A DNA stretch of 64,000 bases from CALFML01 sp044222245 (lineage in GTDB: Bacteria > Myxococcota_A > Polyangia > Palsa-1104 > JAEUJZ01): assembly GCA_044222245.1 (NCBI GenBank), contig JBGANQ010000019.1:62001-126000 (forward strand), given 5' to 3'. Both the position numbers and the translations under genes were made by a program. Of this stretch, positions 28,104 to 36,263 are shown one piece after another; the first letter of the stretch is position 1; the number at the start of each line of letters is the position of its first letter. A model generated the notes under the pieces. It was given only the letters and a program-made list of their open reading frames with translations, had not been told where the DNA came from and ran no database searches.

Positions 28104-29093
28104 TCAGCGCAGACCGACCCCGAGAGACAGGCTGATCGTGTGCAGATAATTTGCGGTGAAGCCGTCCCCAGGCCCGGTCGGATTGGACGAGGTGCCGTTG
28201 GCCCAGCCGCCCAGGTAGCGCAGGTTGACAAAGGCGTCCATGAACGGAGTGACGGTGAGGCCGGCCCGCAGCGAGGTGTCAAAGATCGCTCCTTCGACGT
28301 TGTTGTTGCCGCCGTTGGCGATCGGAATGTTGGCGTAAAATCCGTCCGCCTCAAGGCCTAGCCAGAAGCCGCTCGCAAACGTATAGCGGCCGCGCACGCG
28401 CAGGATCGGCACCGGCCCCAGGTTGTCGTTGGTCCGCCGCAGCTGACCGTCGGCCGAGGTGAAGCTGATGCGGGCGTTGCGCAGCTGCAGGCCAAGACCA
28501 ATGGCCAGCTCGTACTTGGGACTGCGGAAGAAGTCGAACTGGTAGTCCAGGCGATAGAAGTCAAAGCCGTAGCGCAGATCGACCGGAGTGCCGGCGGGGA
28601 AGATCAGCTTGTCGACACTGATATCGCGCTGCAGGACTGCCTGGGTAGCGACGGTGAGCGGCTGATACAGGAAGATAATGGAGTGACGGTGCAGGAGCTC
28701 CAGCTCGGCCGACAGCCGGGCGAAGGGAAACAGGCCCCCCTGGCCGCCTTCGCGCACGTAATCGAACACGCTCCCGTCTGTGCTGTACTGAATCGTGTGG
28801 CTGACCACCGCCAGCATGCCTAGCTCGGCGGTGGCGTGGATGGCCCAGGAGCGCGCCGGATCGTTGAGGCGGAAGCGCGTCGGGATGAGGCTCGTCGGCT
28901 GATCCGCAGCCGGAGTCGGCGCCGCAGCTGCGGGGGTCGGCGCCGCAGCCGGAGCTTCCAGAGTCGGCGCCGCAGCCGGAGCGGCCGGGGGCGGCGTGAC
29001 CACCGGGTCACCCTGAGCGCGCGCCGGCGCCGCCGCGGACAATGACCAGAGCAGACCAAGGGTGGCAACATGGGAGGGCTTGGCAAGTACCAT
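28104..29093 (-). CDS. Putative outer-membrane beta-barrel protein
   Basis: 329 residues. A signal peptide (about 1-26, ending ARAQ) and a Pro/Ala-rich linker with repeated PAAAPT blocks (about 30-65) lead into a domain of alternating aromatic/polar strands (WAIHATAELGMLAVV, FARLSAELELLHR, YELAIGLGLQLRNARISFT, YTFASGFWLGLEADGFYANIPI). It ends YLHTISLSLGVGLR, the typical final barrel strand with a C-terminal aromatic/hydrophobic pattern. Not assigned to a named family. It starts 57 bp after the transketolase C-subunit stop on the same strand, but the functions look unrelated. Confidence 0.75.
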   Translation of the reverse strand: MVLAKPSHVATLGLLWSLSAAAPARAQGDPVVTPPPAAPAAAPTLEAPAAAPTPAAAAPTPAADQPTSLIPTRFRLNDPARSWAIHATAELGMLAVVSHTIQYSTDGSVFDYVREGGQGGLFPFARLSAELELLHRHSIIFLYQPLTVATQAVLQRDISVDKLIFPAGTPVDLRYGFDFYRLDYQFDFFRSPKYELAIGLGLQLRNARISFTSADGQLRRTNDNLGPVPILRVRGRYTFASGFWLGLEADGFYANIPIANGGNNNVEGAIFDTSLRAGLTVTPFMDAFVNLRYLGGWANGTSSNPTGPGDGFTANYLHTISLSLGVGLR

Positions 29094-29150
29094 GGCACTT
29101 CTGATGCCGCCGCCCTGCCGGCTGCTGCAGCTCCCGCAAGCAGGTCGGTA

Positions 29151-30125
29151 CTACTTCCCCCGCGAGCTCTGCGCGCGGCGGAAGCCGGCGATCACCGCCT
29201 CTGCCGTAAGCCCGTACTTGCGCAGCAGATAGGGGGTCGAGCCGCCTTCGCCGAAGGTATCGCGGATGCCGACGCGGGCAAAGCCGACGTGCACGCCGGC
29301 CTCCAGCAGGGTCTCGGCGACCGCGCTGCCAAGCCCGCCGATGATGGTGTGGTTCTCGGCGGTGACGACGACACCGCAGCGCCGCCCGAGCGCGCACACG
29401 AGCTCCTCATCCAGCGGCTTGAGCGTCGGCAGGTTGACCACCGCGAGCGAGCATCCCTGGGCAGCCAGCGTCGCCGCCGCCTCCAGGGCCGCCTGGACCA
29501 TCAGGCCGCAGGCGAACACCACGCCATCTGTCCCATCGCGCAGCAGCTCGCCGCGGCCGATCTGCAGCGGGACCTCGCGCTCGGGACGAAAGTCGGCGCG
29601 CTTCATGCGCAGGTAGACCGGGCCACGGTGCTCGGCCGCCGCGTGCACCGCCGCGCGCATCTGCGCGGGACCGCTCGGCTCGATGAGGGTCATGTTGGGC
29701 AGCGCGCGCAAGATCGCCAGGTCATCGATGGCCTGGTGCGACACCCCAAGCAGCGTGGTCAGGCCGGGCAGGAATCCCACCAGCTTCACGTTGGTGCGCG
29801 GGTAGGCGAGCTGCATCGCGATCTGATCGAAGGGCCGCCGCGAGGTAAAGACGCTGAAGGAGTGAAAGAACGGGATGTCGCCGCAGCGCGCCATGCCGGC
29901 GGCCACCCCGATGGCGTTGGCCTCGGCGATGCCGAGGTTGAAGAAGCGCTCGGGCAGAGCGTCGCGGAACAGATCGATCTCAGTGGAGCTTGTCAGATCA
30001 GCGCTGAGACAGACGATCTCCGGCCGCGCGCGCGCCAGCTCGAGCAGCGCCTCGCCGTAAAGGCGCGGGTAGGTGCTGCCGCTGTGAGCGCGGGTGGCGG
30101 TAAAGTCGACGCCGGTGCCGCTCAT
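29151..30125 (-). CDS. Transketolase, C-terminal (pyrimidine-binding) subunit
   Basis: 324 residues. It matches the second half of transketolase: YGEALLELARARPEIVCLSADL, the cofactor-activating Glu region FFNLGIAEANAIGVAAGMA, and the C-terminal domain LAAQGCSLAVVNLPTLKPLDEE and VVVTAENHTIIGGLGSAVAE. Split transketolases work as a complex of the two chains, moving two-carbon units between sugar phosphates in the pentose phosphate pathway. Its ATG overlaps the stop of the N-subunit gene (ATGA), so the two are made together. Length is normal for the split form. A role in a specialised pathway (for example 1-deoxysugar or aromatic precursor supply) cannot be excluded from sequence. Confidence 0.93.
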   Translation of the reverse strand: MSGTGVDFTATRAHSGSTYPRLYGEALLELARARPEIVCLSADLTSSTEIDLFRDALPERFFNLGIAEANAIGVAAGMARCGDIPFFHSFSVFTSRRPFDQIAMQLAYPRTNVKLVGFLPGLTTLLGVSHQAIDDLAILRALPNMTLIEPSGPAQMRAAVHAAAEHRGPVYLRMKRADFRPEREVPLQIGRGELLRDGTDGVVFACGLMVQAALEAAATLAAQGCSLAVVNLPTLKPLDEELVCALGRRCGVVVTAENHTIIGGLGSAVAETLLEAGVHVGFARVGIRDTFGEGGSTPYLLRKYGLTAEAVIAGFRRAQSSRGK

Positions 30126-30955
30126 GGCTGACCTCCGAGCTCGTGCAGGGCGCGCTGAAACAGCTCGGGCGCCAGCTTCAGGTGGTGCGCGAGCTTGCCT
30201 TCGAGGAACGAGACTCCCTTGCCGGGCAGCGTGTGGGCGATGATGACCGTCGGCCGGTCGGTGAGCTCGCGGGCGCCGGCAAACGCCGCCAAGAGGGCCG
30301 CGGCGTCATTGCCATCACACTCGCGCACGGCGAAGCCGAAGGCCCGCCACTTGTCGGCGATCGGCGCCATTTTCAGCACTTGATCCGTGTCCCCTTCGAC
30401 CTGCATCCGGTTCAGATCGAGCACCACGCACAGCGAAGACAGACCCAGGCTCCCGGCGGCGAGCGCGGCCTCCCAGACCTGGCCCTCCTGCAGCTCGCCA
30501 TCGCCCAGGATGACATACACGCGGTAGGCGCTGCCGCGCCGCCGCCCCGACAGCGCCATGCCCACCGCGACCGACAGCCCCTGCCCGAGCGAGCCGCAGG
30601 TCGCCTCGACCAGCTTTCCCAGTCGCTCCGAGACGTTGATCTCCAGCGCCGCGCCGTCCTGGCAGTACTCGGCGAGCCGAGCGCGCGGCAACAGCCCGCG
30701 GGCGGCCAGGGTGGCGTGGAACACCGCCGAGTTGTGGGCGGTCGACAGGATGCAGCGGTCGCGCTCTGGCCACGCCGGGTCGGCGGGGTCCAGGCGCAGC
30801 TCGGCGAAGTACAGGGTGGCAAACAGCTCGGCAGCGCCCAGGCCCTGCTGCACATAGCCCTGGCCAAAGGGCGCGATCATGCGCAGCACATCCTGGCGGA
30901 TGGCGCGCGTGTGCTCGGCCAGGCGGGCCAGGTCGATGGGGGCTCGCTGCGACAT
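30122..30955 (-). CDS. Transketolase, N-terminal (thiamine diphosphate-binding) subunit
   Basis: 277 residues from the ATG at 30955 (MSQRAPIDL); an ATG at 30970 adds five residues and neither has a strong ribosome site. The thiamine diphosphate motif GDGELQEGQVWEAALAAGSLGLSSLCVVLDLN is present (GDG to N about 30 residues), with the early helix DVLRMIAPFGQGYVQQGLG and CGSLGQGLSVAVGMA. It provides the diphosphate-binding half of the active site and pairs with the C-subunit encoded directly downstream with a 4-bp overlap. Cytoplasmic. Confidence 0.93.
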   Translation of the reverse strand: MSQRAPIDLARLAEHTRAIRQDVLRMIAPFGQGYVQQGLGAAELFATLYFAELRLDPADPAWPERDRCILSTAHNSAVFHATLAARGLLPRARLAEYCQDGAALEINVSERLGKLVEATCGSLGQGLSVAVGMALSGRRRGSAYRVYVILGDGELQEGQVWEAALAAGSLGLSSLCVVLDLNRMQVEGDTDQVLKMAPIADKWRAFGFAVRECDGNDAAALLAAFAGARELTDRPTVIIAHTLPGKGVSFLEGKLAHHLKLAPELFQRALHELGGQP

Positions 30956-31019
30956 GATGCAGCGGAGCATCGCACTTAAGCGGCGGCCGCGGCAAGCCGT
31001 GCCGGCGCCCGGCCTCGGC

Positions 31020-32324
31020 TTACGGCGCTGCCGCCACGCCGGCCTGGTTGAGGATCAGGGCGGCCATGCGCTCCAGAGCAGCCGGGTAGCCCTGAGCATC
31101 GCAGAGGTCGGCCTCCAGGTGGACCTTGAACTGCTGGATGAGCTTGGAGAGCCGCAGCTGTGGGGCGCCCGGGTAGGTCGAGATCACGCCACTGCACGGC
31201 GCGCTTAGGCGATTGAGTCCATCAGAGCCGGCACCGCCGCCCGCCATGGTCGCGACGGACAGCTGCCCGCCCTGTTCCAGCGCCGGCAGCGTCCAGATGC
31301 CGCCGAGAAAGATCCGGTTTGCCGGCCGCAGCTTGGTGAAGAAGTCGACGTAGGTCTGCACCGGCTCAAGCAGGCTGTCAGCGCGCTCGCGGCAGCCGTG
31401 CTTGTCGCCGGCGGCGTCGAGCGGCTCGTCGCAGACCACATCGCTGGCGAGGCAGCGGAAGTCGGGGTTGAAGCAGCCCGGCAGGGCGTTCTGGCTGGGC
31501 AGGGGGCAGTTGAACGACAGCGGAGAGAACTCCTTGCGCCGCGCCGGCTGGATCGAGCAGTCGTCTTCATCGGTCATGAAGATGACGGCGACCAGTGAGT
31601 CCGGGCGCAGAAAGCCGATATTTTCGGGCCGGTGGCCATCCAGCGCCCGCCGCGCCGCCTCAAGCTGGCCCTCAATGCCGCAGCCGCTGTCGCCGAGCAC
31701 CGCCAGGCAGCCGAAGGCGTGCTGCGGCCCGAGATCGACCTTTACGTCGGGCGGATCGATCCGCAGATCAAAGGGAACGTTGGTGACCAGGCCGGACTTA
31801 GCGATGAAGCGGCCGCCGTTGAACGGCAAGAAAGTCGGATCGGGACAGGCCAGCTGGCATAGCGCGAGCGACTCTGGGCTCAGCCCCGGGCGGCTCGTAC
31901 ACGGGGTCGCCTGCAGGACGCCATCGTCGCCAGCGAAGGTGTCGCAGCTCGGACTGCCGCCGCCCCACTGCTGATCGACTGCGACATCGGTGCCGATGTC
32001 CGAGGTCACGATGCCGATGTTGTAGCTAACGGCGATCGGGTTGGCGTCGAGCTTGCGCAGAAAGCCGCCGATGCTGGCCAAGAGGCCCTTCTGCCGCCCC
32101 ACCATGGAAGACGAGTTGTCGATGACGAACAGGATGTCGAGCATCGCGGTCGAGGGAGGGGTCACGCAGCTCCCGCGCTGCGCGTCGCAGATGCTGGAGG
32201 GCGCGCAGTCGCCGTCGCGCTGGCAGGCGGGCTGGGTGTTTTCGCCGATGAAGTGGACGACCTCACAGCCCGCCGTCAGGCTCACAAGGACGAGCAGGGC
32301 GGACAGCGAGCGGCCAGGATACAT
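31020..32324 (-). CDS. VWA-domain lipoprotein
   Basis: 434 residues from the ATG at 32324 (GGAG upstream; an earlier start at 32378 would bury the signal). Lipobox LTAGC with Cys20. A Cys-rich stretch (QPACQRDGDCAPSSICDAQRGSC) leads to a von Willebrand factor A domain whose metal site ILFVIDNSSSM (Asp69, Ser71, Ser73) is intact. Several Cys pairs follow, matching a family of Cys-rich VWA lipoproteins common in Myxococcota. It would bind a protein ligand through a divalent metal at the outer membrane. It lies 75 bp after the diheme propeller gene, on the same strand, and the two are probably cotranscribed. Confidence 0.88.
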   Translation of the reverse strand: MYPGRSLSALLVLVSLTAGCEVVHFIGENTQPACQRDGDCAPSSICDAQRGSCVTPPSTAMLDILFVIDNSSSMVGRQKGLLASIGGFLRKLDANPIAVSYNIGIVTSDIGTDVAVDQQWGGGSPSCDTFAGDDGVLQATPCTSRPGLSPESLALCQLACPDPTFLPFNGGRFIAKSGLVTNVPFDLRIDPPDVKVDLGPQHAFGCLAVLGDSGCGIEGQLEAARRALDGHRPENIGFLRPDSLVAVIFMTDEDDCSIQPARRKEFSPLSFNCPLPSQNALPGCFNPDFRCLASDVVCDEPLDAAGDKHGCRERADSLLEPVQTYVDFFTKLRPANRIFLGGIWTLPALEQGGQLSVATMAGGGAGSDGLNRLSAPCSGVISTYPGAPQLRLSKLIQQFKVHLEADLCDAQGYPAALERMAALILNQAGVAAAP

Positions 32325-32399
32325 AGGATGCTCCAGCGGGGCGAGAGTGCAAGCTCCGCGGCAGCGCGGGTCGCGCACCGGTCGGCGAGTGGACAGAGC

Positions 32400-34337
32400 T
32401 TACAAGGACTCCAAGTACGCGAGCAAGTCGGCGAGCTGCCCCGGCCCGAGCTGCGCGGTGTGTCCGTGGCTCTCCCCGCCGCCGCAGGCCGGGTCGAAGC
32501 GGGACAGCAGGGTGCCGGCGCAGCCGGTGTGCAGAAATGGAGCGCGCTCAGCGACTCCGAGCAGGGTCGGGACCTGGAAGGCCTGGCCGGTGCCGACACT
32601 CACGCTCTGGTTGCTGGTAAAGTGCGGGCCGCTGTGGCAGCTGGCGCAGCCGACGCTCCCATCGCTGAAGATCTGCCGGCCGCGCTCGACGGCCGCCGGG
32701 TCGCGGGGGCTGGCCTTGGGCAACAGCGGCTGCGCGTCCAGCCACTGCCCAAGGGAGTCTGACTGCGCCGCGGTCACCGTGGGCCCTGACATGCGGCCGT
32801 GAAAGACCGCCTGCATCAGGCTCGGAAGGTCCTTCATGTCGCCGTCCCAGTGAAACGGCGCCGTCGCCAGGATGCCGCCGCGCAGGCTCTGGGTGCGGCG
32901 CGGGCCGCTCGGCAGGGTCTCGAAGGTCCACACATGGCCGTCGTCGCCGGCCTCGGCGTGACAAGAGACGCAGGCGATAAGTCCCGGGGTGGGAGCGTGA
33001 AAGAGCCGGTGTCCCTCATTGCTGGCGTCCTCGGCGCCGGGCAAGTTGATGGCGGCGACGCCGCTGGTCGTGGTGATGAGCCGCGCCGGATTGCGCGACT
33101 GCAGCCACAGCTGCCCCTTGCCATCGAAGGCGCCGGCGACAAGCTCGCTGTCGGCGGGCTGCGGCACCAGGGCGGGGCTTGGGAACTGGCACGGATCGGC
33201 CGGCCCGAGCGCGCTCAGGCTGAGCAGGCCTACCGGCGAGCCGATCGGCGTCGCTTGCCCACCGGGAGCAATGAGGGCGAGGCTCTGGCCGTCGCGCGAG
33301 ACCGCCAGATCGACAGCCAGCGGCAGCGCCGCCAGCCGCGCGCCGTTGCCGACGCTGGCCGCGCCCGCGGCGGCGCCCCGAAACAGCGTCAGCGCCGGGC
33401 TGACGATTCCCTGGGCCTTGCAGGTCCCGGCGCTGTAGCCGCCAGGCTTGGTGGAGATCATGGTGTCCACCGCCTGCTGGTGCAGCATCAGCACCTCGCC
33501 GCCTGGCAGCGCCGCCAGCCGCCACGCGGTGGTCGCCGACGCGGTGACCGTGTGGCCCTGCGGATCAAGGAGCCCGCTGGCGAACACCGCGCGCGGCTTG
33601 ACCTGACCGACCAGCGCCCCGCTCGCATCGACCTCCAGCAGCTGGGCGCTGCGGAAGCGGCTTATTAATAGATGGTCGCCCTGGATCGCGACATCGCGCA
33701 GGTCGCGCTCCAGCTGCAAGCGGCGCAGGATGTCGCCGCCGCGCGCCTTCATCGTCAACAGCTCGCCGCCGGCGCAGGCGACATGGAGGTTGTCGGTCGC
33801 CGCCTCGTAGGCCATGCCGCGGGGGGCCGGACAGACCGCGCGCTGCGACACCACGGCGCCGCTGCGCGGGTCGAGCCGCACCACCTGCCCGCCCCGCCGC
33901 AGCGCGACGTGGACCAGCCCATCCTGATCCTCGATCAGGCGGCCCGGCTCGGCGCCCGCGGCAAGACGCACCCGCGCCCGCAGGGTCCGCGTGCCGAGGT
34001 CGACCAGCCACACCGCGTCGCGATCCGGATCCGCGGCGACCGCGGTCTGGTCATCACGGAGGATGAGCAGCGTCCCGCCGCTTATCGCCGGCGGCACCGC
34101 CGCCGCACCGCCCGGCGGGGGCAGCGGCGTCGGCTCTGGACCCGGCACGCTGCCCGCAGGCGCGGGCAGAAAAGAAGCGCCGCCAGCGCCGCCGCAGGCG
34201 CCGAGCGCCGTGACTGCCCCCAAAAGGCCGATGCGTCCCGCTGCCCCAAGGACGCGGAGGAAGCGGCCGACGCCGCCCTCGGCTCGCTGGCGCGCAGCCC
34301 GGTAAGAACCGTGACTCGTTGTCTTCTTGATCATCAT
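32400..34337 (-). CDS. Lipoprotein: beta propeller fused to diheme MauG/peroxidase-like cytochrome
   Basis: 645 residues from the ATG at 34337, with GGAGAGG 5 nt upstream. The N-terminus is Arg-rich, then hydrophobic, with LGAC (Cys48) as lipobox. Residues about 95-450 look like a propeller (LLILRDDQTAVAADPDRDAVWLVDL, GLVHVALRRGGQVVRLD, MAYEAATDNLHVAC). The C-terminal part has two heme c motifs, CVSCH (32958-32972) and CASCH (32634-32648), in the arrangement of bacterial diheme peroxidase/MauG-like proteins (RTQSLRGGILATAPFHWDGDM, QVPTLLGVAERAPFLHTG). Members oxidise proteins or reduce peroxide. It would sit on the periplasmic side of the outer membrane. The redox partner is unknown. Confidence 0.85.
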   Translation of the reverse strand: MMIKKTTSHGSYRAARQRAEGGVGRFLRVLGAAGRIGLLGAVTALGACGGAGGASFLPAPAGSVPGPEPTPLPPPGGAAAVPPAISGGTLLILRDDQTAVAADPDRDAVWLVDLGTRTLRARVRLAAGAEPGRLIEDQDGLVHVALRRGGQVVRLDPRSGAVVSQRAVCPAPRGMAYEAATDNLHVACAGGELLTMKARGGDILRRLQLERDLRDVAIQGDHLLISRFRSAQLLEVDASGALVGQVKPRAVFASGLLDPQGHTVTASATTAWRLAALPGGEVLMLHQQAVDTMISTKPGGYSAGTCKAQGIVSPALTLFRGAAAGAASVGNGARLAALPLAVDLAVSRDGQSLALIAPGGQATPIGSPVGLLSLSALGPADPCQFPSPALVPQPADSELVAGAFDGKGQLWLQSRNPARLITTTSGVAAINLPGAEDASNEGHRLFHAPTPGLIACVSCHAEAGDDGHVWTFETLPSGPRRTQSLRGGILATAPFHWDGDMKDLPSLMQAVFHGRMSGPTVTAAQSDSLGQWLDAQPLLPKASPRDPAAVERGRQIFSDGSVGCASCHSGPHFTSNQSVSVGTGQAFQVPTLLGVAERAPFLHTGCAGTLLSRFDPACGGGESHGHTAQLGPGQLADLLAYLESL

Positions 34338-34709
34338 GTACCTCTCCAATCCATCAGCGATCGTCAATCAGCAGGTCGACAAACAGACTCTCCGCAGCGG
34401 AGCGCGTAGCCTCCGCGCGCACTGCCCGCGGGGCGCTGGTTCCTGTCTTGATGTGAACTATTTGCGGCGGAAGGCGCAGCTCTGCCTTGCCGAGCAGCGC
34501 TGGCTGCCGAACAGTTTATTGGGTGGCGCGGAAGGACTCATAAGTGGCTCCGATCTGGTTTCGTCCTTCCTGTTGCCGCCCGGGCCAAAGAACTTTCACC
34601 AAATGGCCAAAAGGAGCTCCTCCGCCATGCTAGAGTCAGCGCAGCCATCGGTCGCTCGGCGGAGCGCGCGCGGTGGCCCGGGCACCGCGCGCAGCCTCCG
34701 TGGAAGATC
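34338..34709. other. Divergent gene-free region with a 10-bp stem-loop
   Basis: 372 bp between the cytochrome gene (-) and the envelope-protein/sigma operon (+). GCGCGCGGTG (34666-34675) and CACCGCGCGC (34683-34692) form a perfect stem around a 7-nt loop ending 17 bp before the ATG at 34710, ahead of its GGAAG ribosome site; it may be a leader structure. A short palindrome CTCCGCAGCGGAG is at 34390-34402. No clear promoter or RNA gene was seen. Confidence 0.45.
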
Positions 34710-35612
34710 ATGCTGAACCTACTCTCGGCAGTCCTGGCAGCGAGCGCCGTGGTCATCTCTGGCTCCAGCGACTGCCCTTCGGCGGCCGCCGTGCAGGCGA
34801 TCCTCAGTCAGCTCTTGCCGGGATATGAGTCGGCAGACAGCGTCTATATCAATCAGATAGGAGGGGAGCTCGCGCTGGAGCTGCACAGCGCCGTGCACGG
34901 AACGGTCTCGCACCGCCGGCTGCCCCGGCGCCACTCCTGCGCCGAGCAGGCGGCGATCGCCGCCACTGTCATCGCCGCCTGGCAGAGCGACAGCCAGAGC
35001 CTCGCGGACCCGGCTCCGCCCCCGCCTCCCGCCTTAGTCCCACCGCCGCCGCAGGTCCCGGCCGCTCCGCTGCTGCGCTATGAAGCCGGCGGCGCGGTCA
35101 GCGGCACGGTCAGCGAAGGCACGTTTACCGCCGGGGGAGTGCTCGACCTGCTGCTGCTGCCGGGCAGCCGGTGGGCGGGGGTGCGACTCGGTCTGTTCGG
35201 CGCCGGGCTGCGCGCGGTGCCGATCGGCGCCGGGCAGGCGGACTGGACGCGCGCCGGGCTGCGGCTCGGCGGCGGCTACCGCTTCCTCCTTGGAGCACGC
35301 CGGCGCTTCAGCATCGACTGCTTCGCCGACACGTCGGTGGCGGTCACCTATGTCGCCGGTCGCGGCTTCGAAAAGGTGTATGAGAGCACGGCGCTCGACC
35401 TGGCCGTCGGCGGCAGCGTACGCCTGGGGCAGCAGCTAGGTCGGGTGCGGCCTTTTGGCGAGCTGGCGCTGACCGGCTGGCTGCGACCGCAAGAGCTGCG
35501 CGCCCTCAGCGGCTCGCTGCAGACCGCCACCGTGCCGCAGATCGAGGCGTGGCTCAGCGTCGGAATCGCAGTGACGGGAGTAAAAAAACGACCGGCCGCG
35601 GTCGCGCCGTGA
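34710..35612 (+). CDS. Envelope protein with signal peptide, Pro-rich linker and barrel-like domain
   Basis: 300 residues. A short signal peptide (about 1-19) is followed by a small domain with two Cys (SSDCPSAAAVQAILSQLLPG and RRHSCAEQAAIAATVIAAW), a Pro-rich linker (PPPPPALVPPPPQVP) and a C-terminal part of glycine/aromatic strands (LRLGGGYRFLLGARRRFSIDCFADTSVAV, GRVRPFGELALTGWLRP) that resembles a small outer-membrane barrel. This three-part layout recurs in Myxococcota directly ahead of an ECF sigma factor and a FecR-like protein, as here (44-bp gap). A role in sensing envelope state for that sigma factor is inferred. No enzymatic motif. Confidence 0.75.
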   Translation: MLNLLSAVLAASAVVISGSSDCPSAAAVQAILSQLLPGYESADSVYINQIGGELALELHSAVHGTVSHRRLPRRHSCAEQAAIAATVIAAWQSDSQSLADPAPPPPPALVPPPPQVPAAPLLRYEAGGAVSGTVSEGTFTAGGVLDLLLLPGSRWAGVRLGLFGAGLRAVPIGAGQADWTRAGLRLGGGYRFLLGARRRFSIDCFADTSVAVTYVAGRGFEKVYESTALDLAVGGSVRLGQQLGRVRPFGELALTGWLRPQELRALSGSLQTATVPQIEAWLSVGIAVTGVKKRPAAVAP

Positions 35613-35656
35613 AAGTTAATTCGCGGCCGCGGCAACACAGGCGCTAAGAGTTGTCA

Positions 35657-36262
35657 GTGCCCCCCAAACAGCTGCAGGTTCACTTTGGCCCGCCCGGGTC
35701 GAGCGCCGTGGAGGCCGAGCCCGACCTCGAGCTTGGCGCGCTGTACCGCGCCCACTCCGCGCGCGTCGCCAGCTGGGCGGCGCGGCTTGGGGGGCCGCAG
35801 CTGGACGCCGAGGACATCGTCCACGAGGTGTTCCTGATCGTCTACCGCGAGCTACCGCGGTTCCGCGGCGCGGCCAAGGTGAGCACCTGGCTGTACGGCA
35901 TCACCGCCAACGTCGTCCGCGACCGCCGCCGTCAAGAGCGGCGGCGCTGGCTGCGCCACCTGCTGGACGGGCGCAACCGCCGCACGCTGCAGCTGCATGT
36001 CACCACACCCGCCGAGCAGGCCGAGCGCCAGCAGACGACCGAGCTTGTCTACAAGGTGCTAAATGGCATGCAGGAAAACTACCGCAACACGCTAATCTTG
36101 TTCGAGCTGGAGGGCCACTCTGGAGAGGAGATCGCCGAGCTGACCGCGGTCAACCTGCGCACCGTATGGGTGTGGCTGCACCGGGCGCGCGCGCAGTTCC
36201 GCGAGCGGCTGGCCAAGCTGCACCCGGTGGAGTATGCAGCGGCAGCCAGAGGGAAGAACTGA
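35657..36262 (+). CDS. ECF-type sigma-70 family RNA polymerase sigma factor
   Basis: 201 residues from a GTG at 35657 with AAGAG just upstream; a TTG at 35651 would add two residues. Region 2 is clear (LYRAHSARVASWAARLGGPQLDAEDIVHEVFLIVYRELPRFRG, with the DAEDIVHEVF core and -10 recognition STWLYGITANVVRDRRR). Region 4 is GMQENYRNTLILFELEGHSGEEIAELTAVNLRTVWVWLHRARAQFRERL, a normal helix-turn-helix. Region 3 is absent, as in ECF factors. It directs RNA polymerase to a specific promoter set in response to an envelope signal. The next gene, coding for a membrane FecR/TPR protein, starts 2 bp after its stop and is the likely anti-sigma partner. Confidence 0.9.
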   Translation: MPPKQLQVHFGPPGSSAVEAEPDLELGALYRAHSARVASWAARLGGPQLDAEDIVHEVFLIVYRELPRFRGAAKVSTWLYGITANVVRDRRRQERRRWLRHLLDGRNRRTLQLHVTTPAEQAERQQTTELVYKVLNGMQENYRNTLILFELEGHSGEEIAELTAVNLRTVWVWLHRARAQFRERLAKLHPVEYAAAARGKN

Positions 36263-36263
36263 G

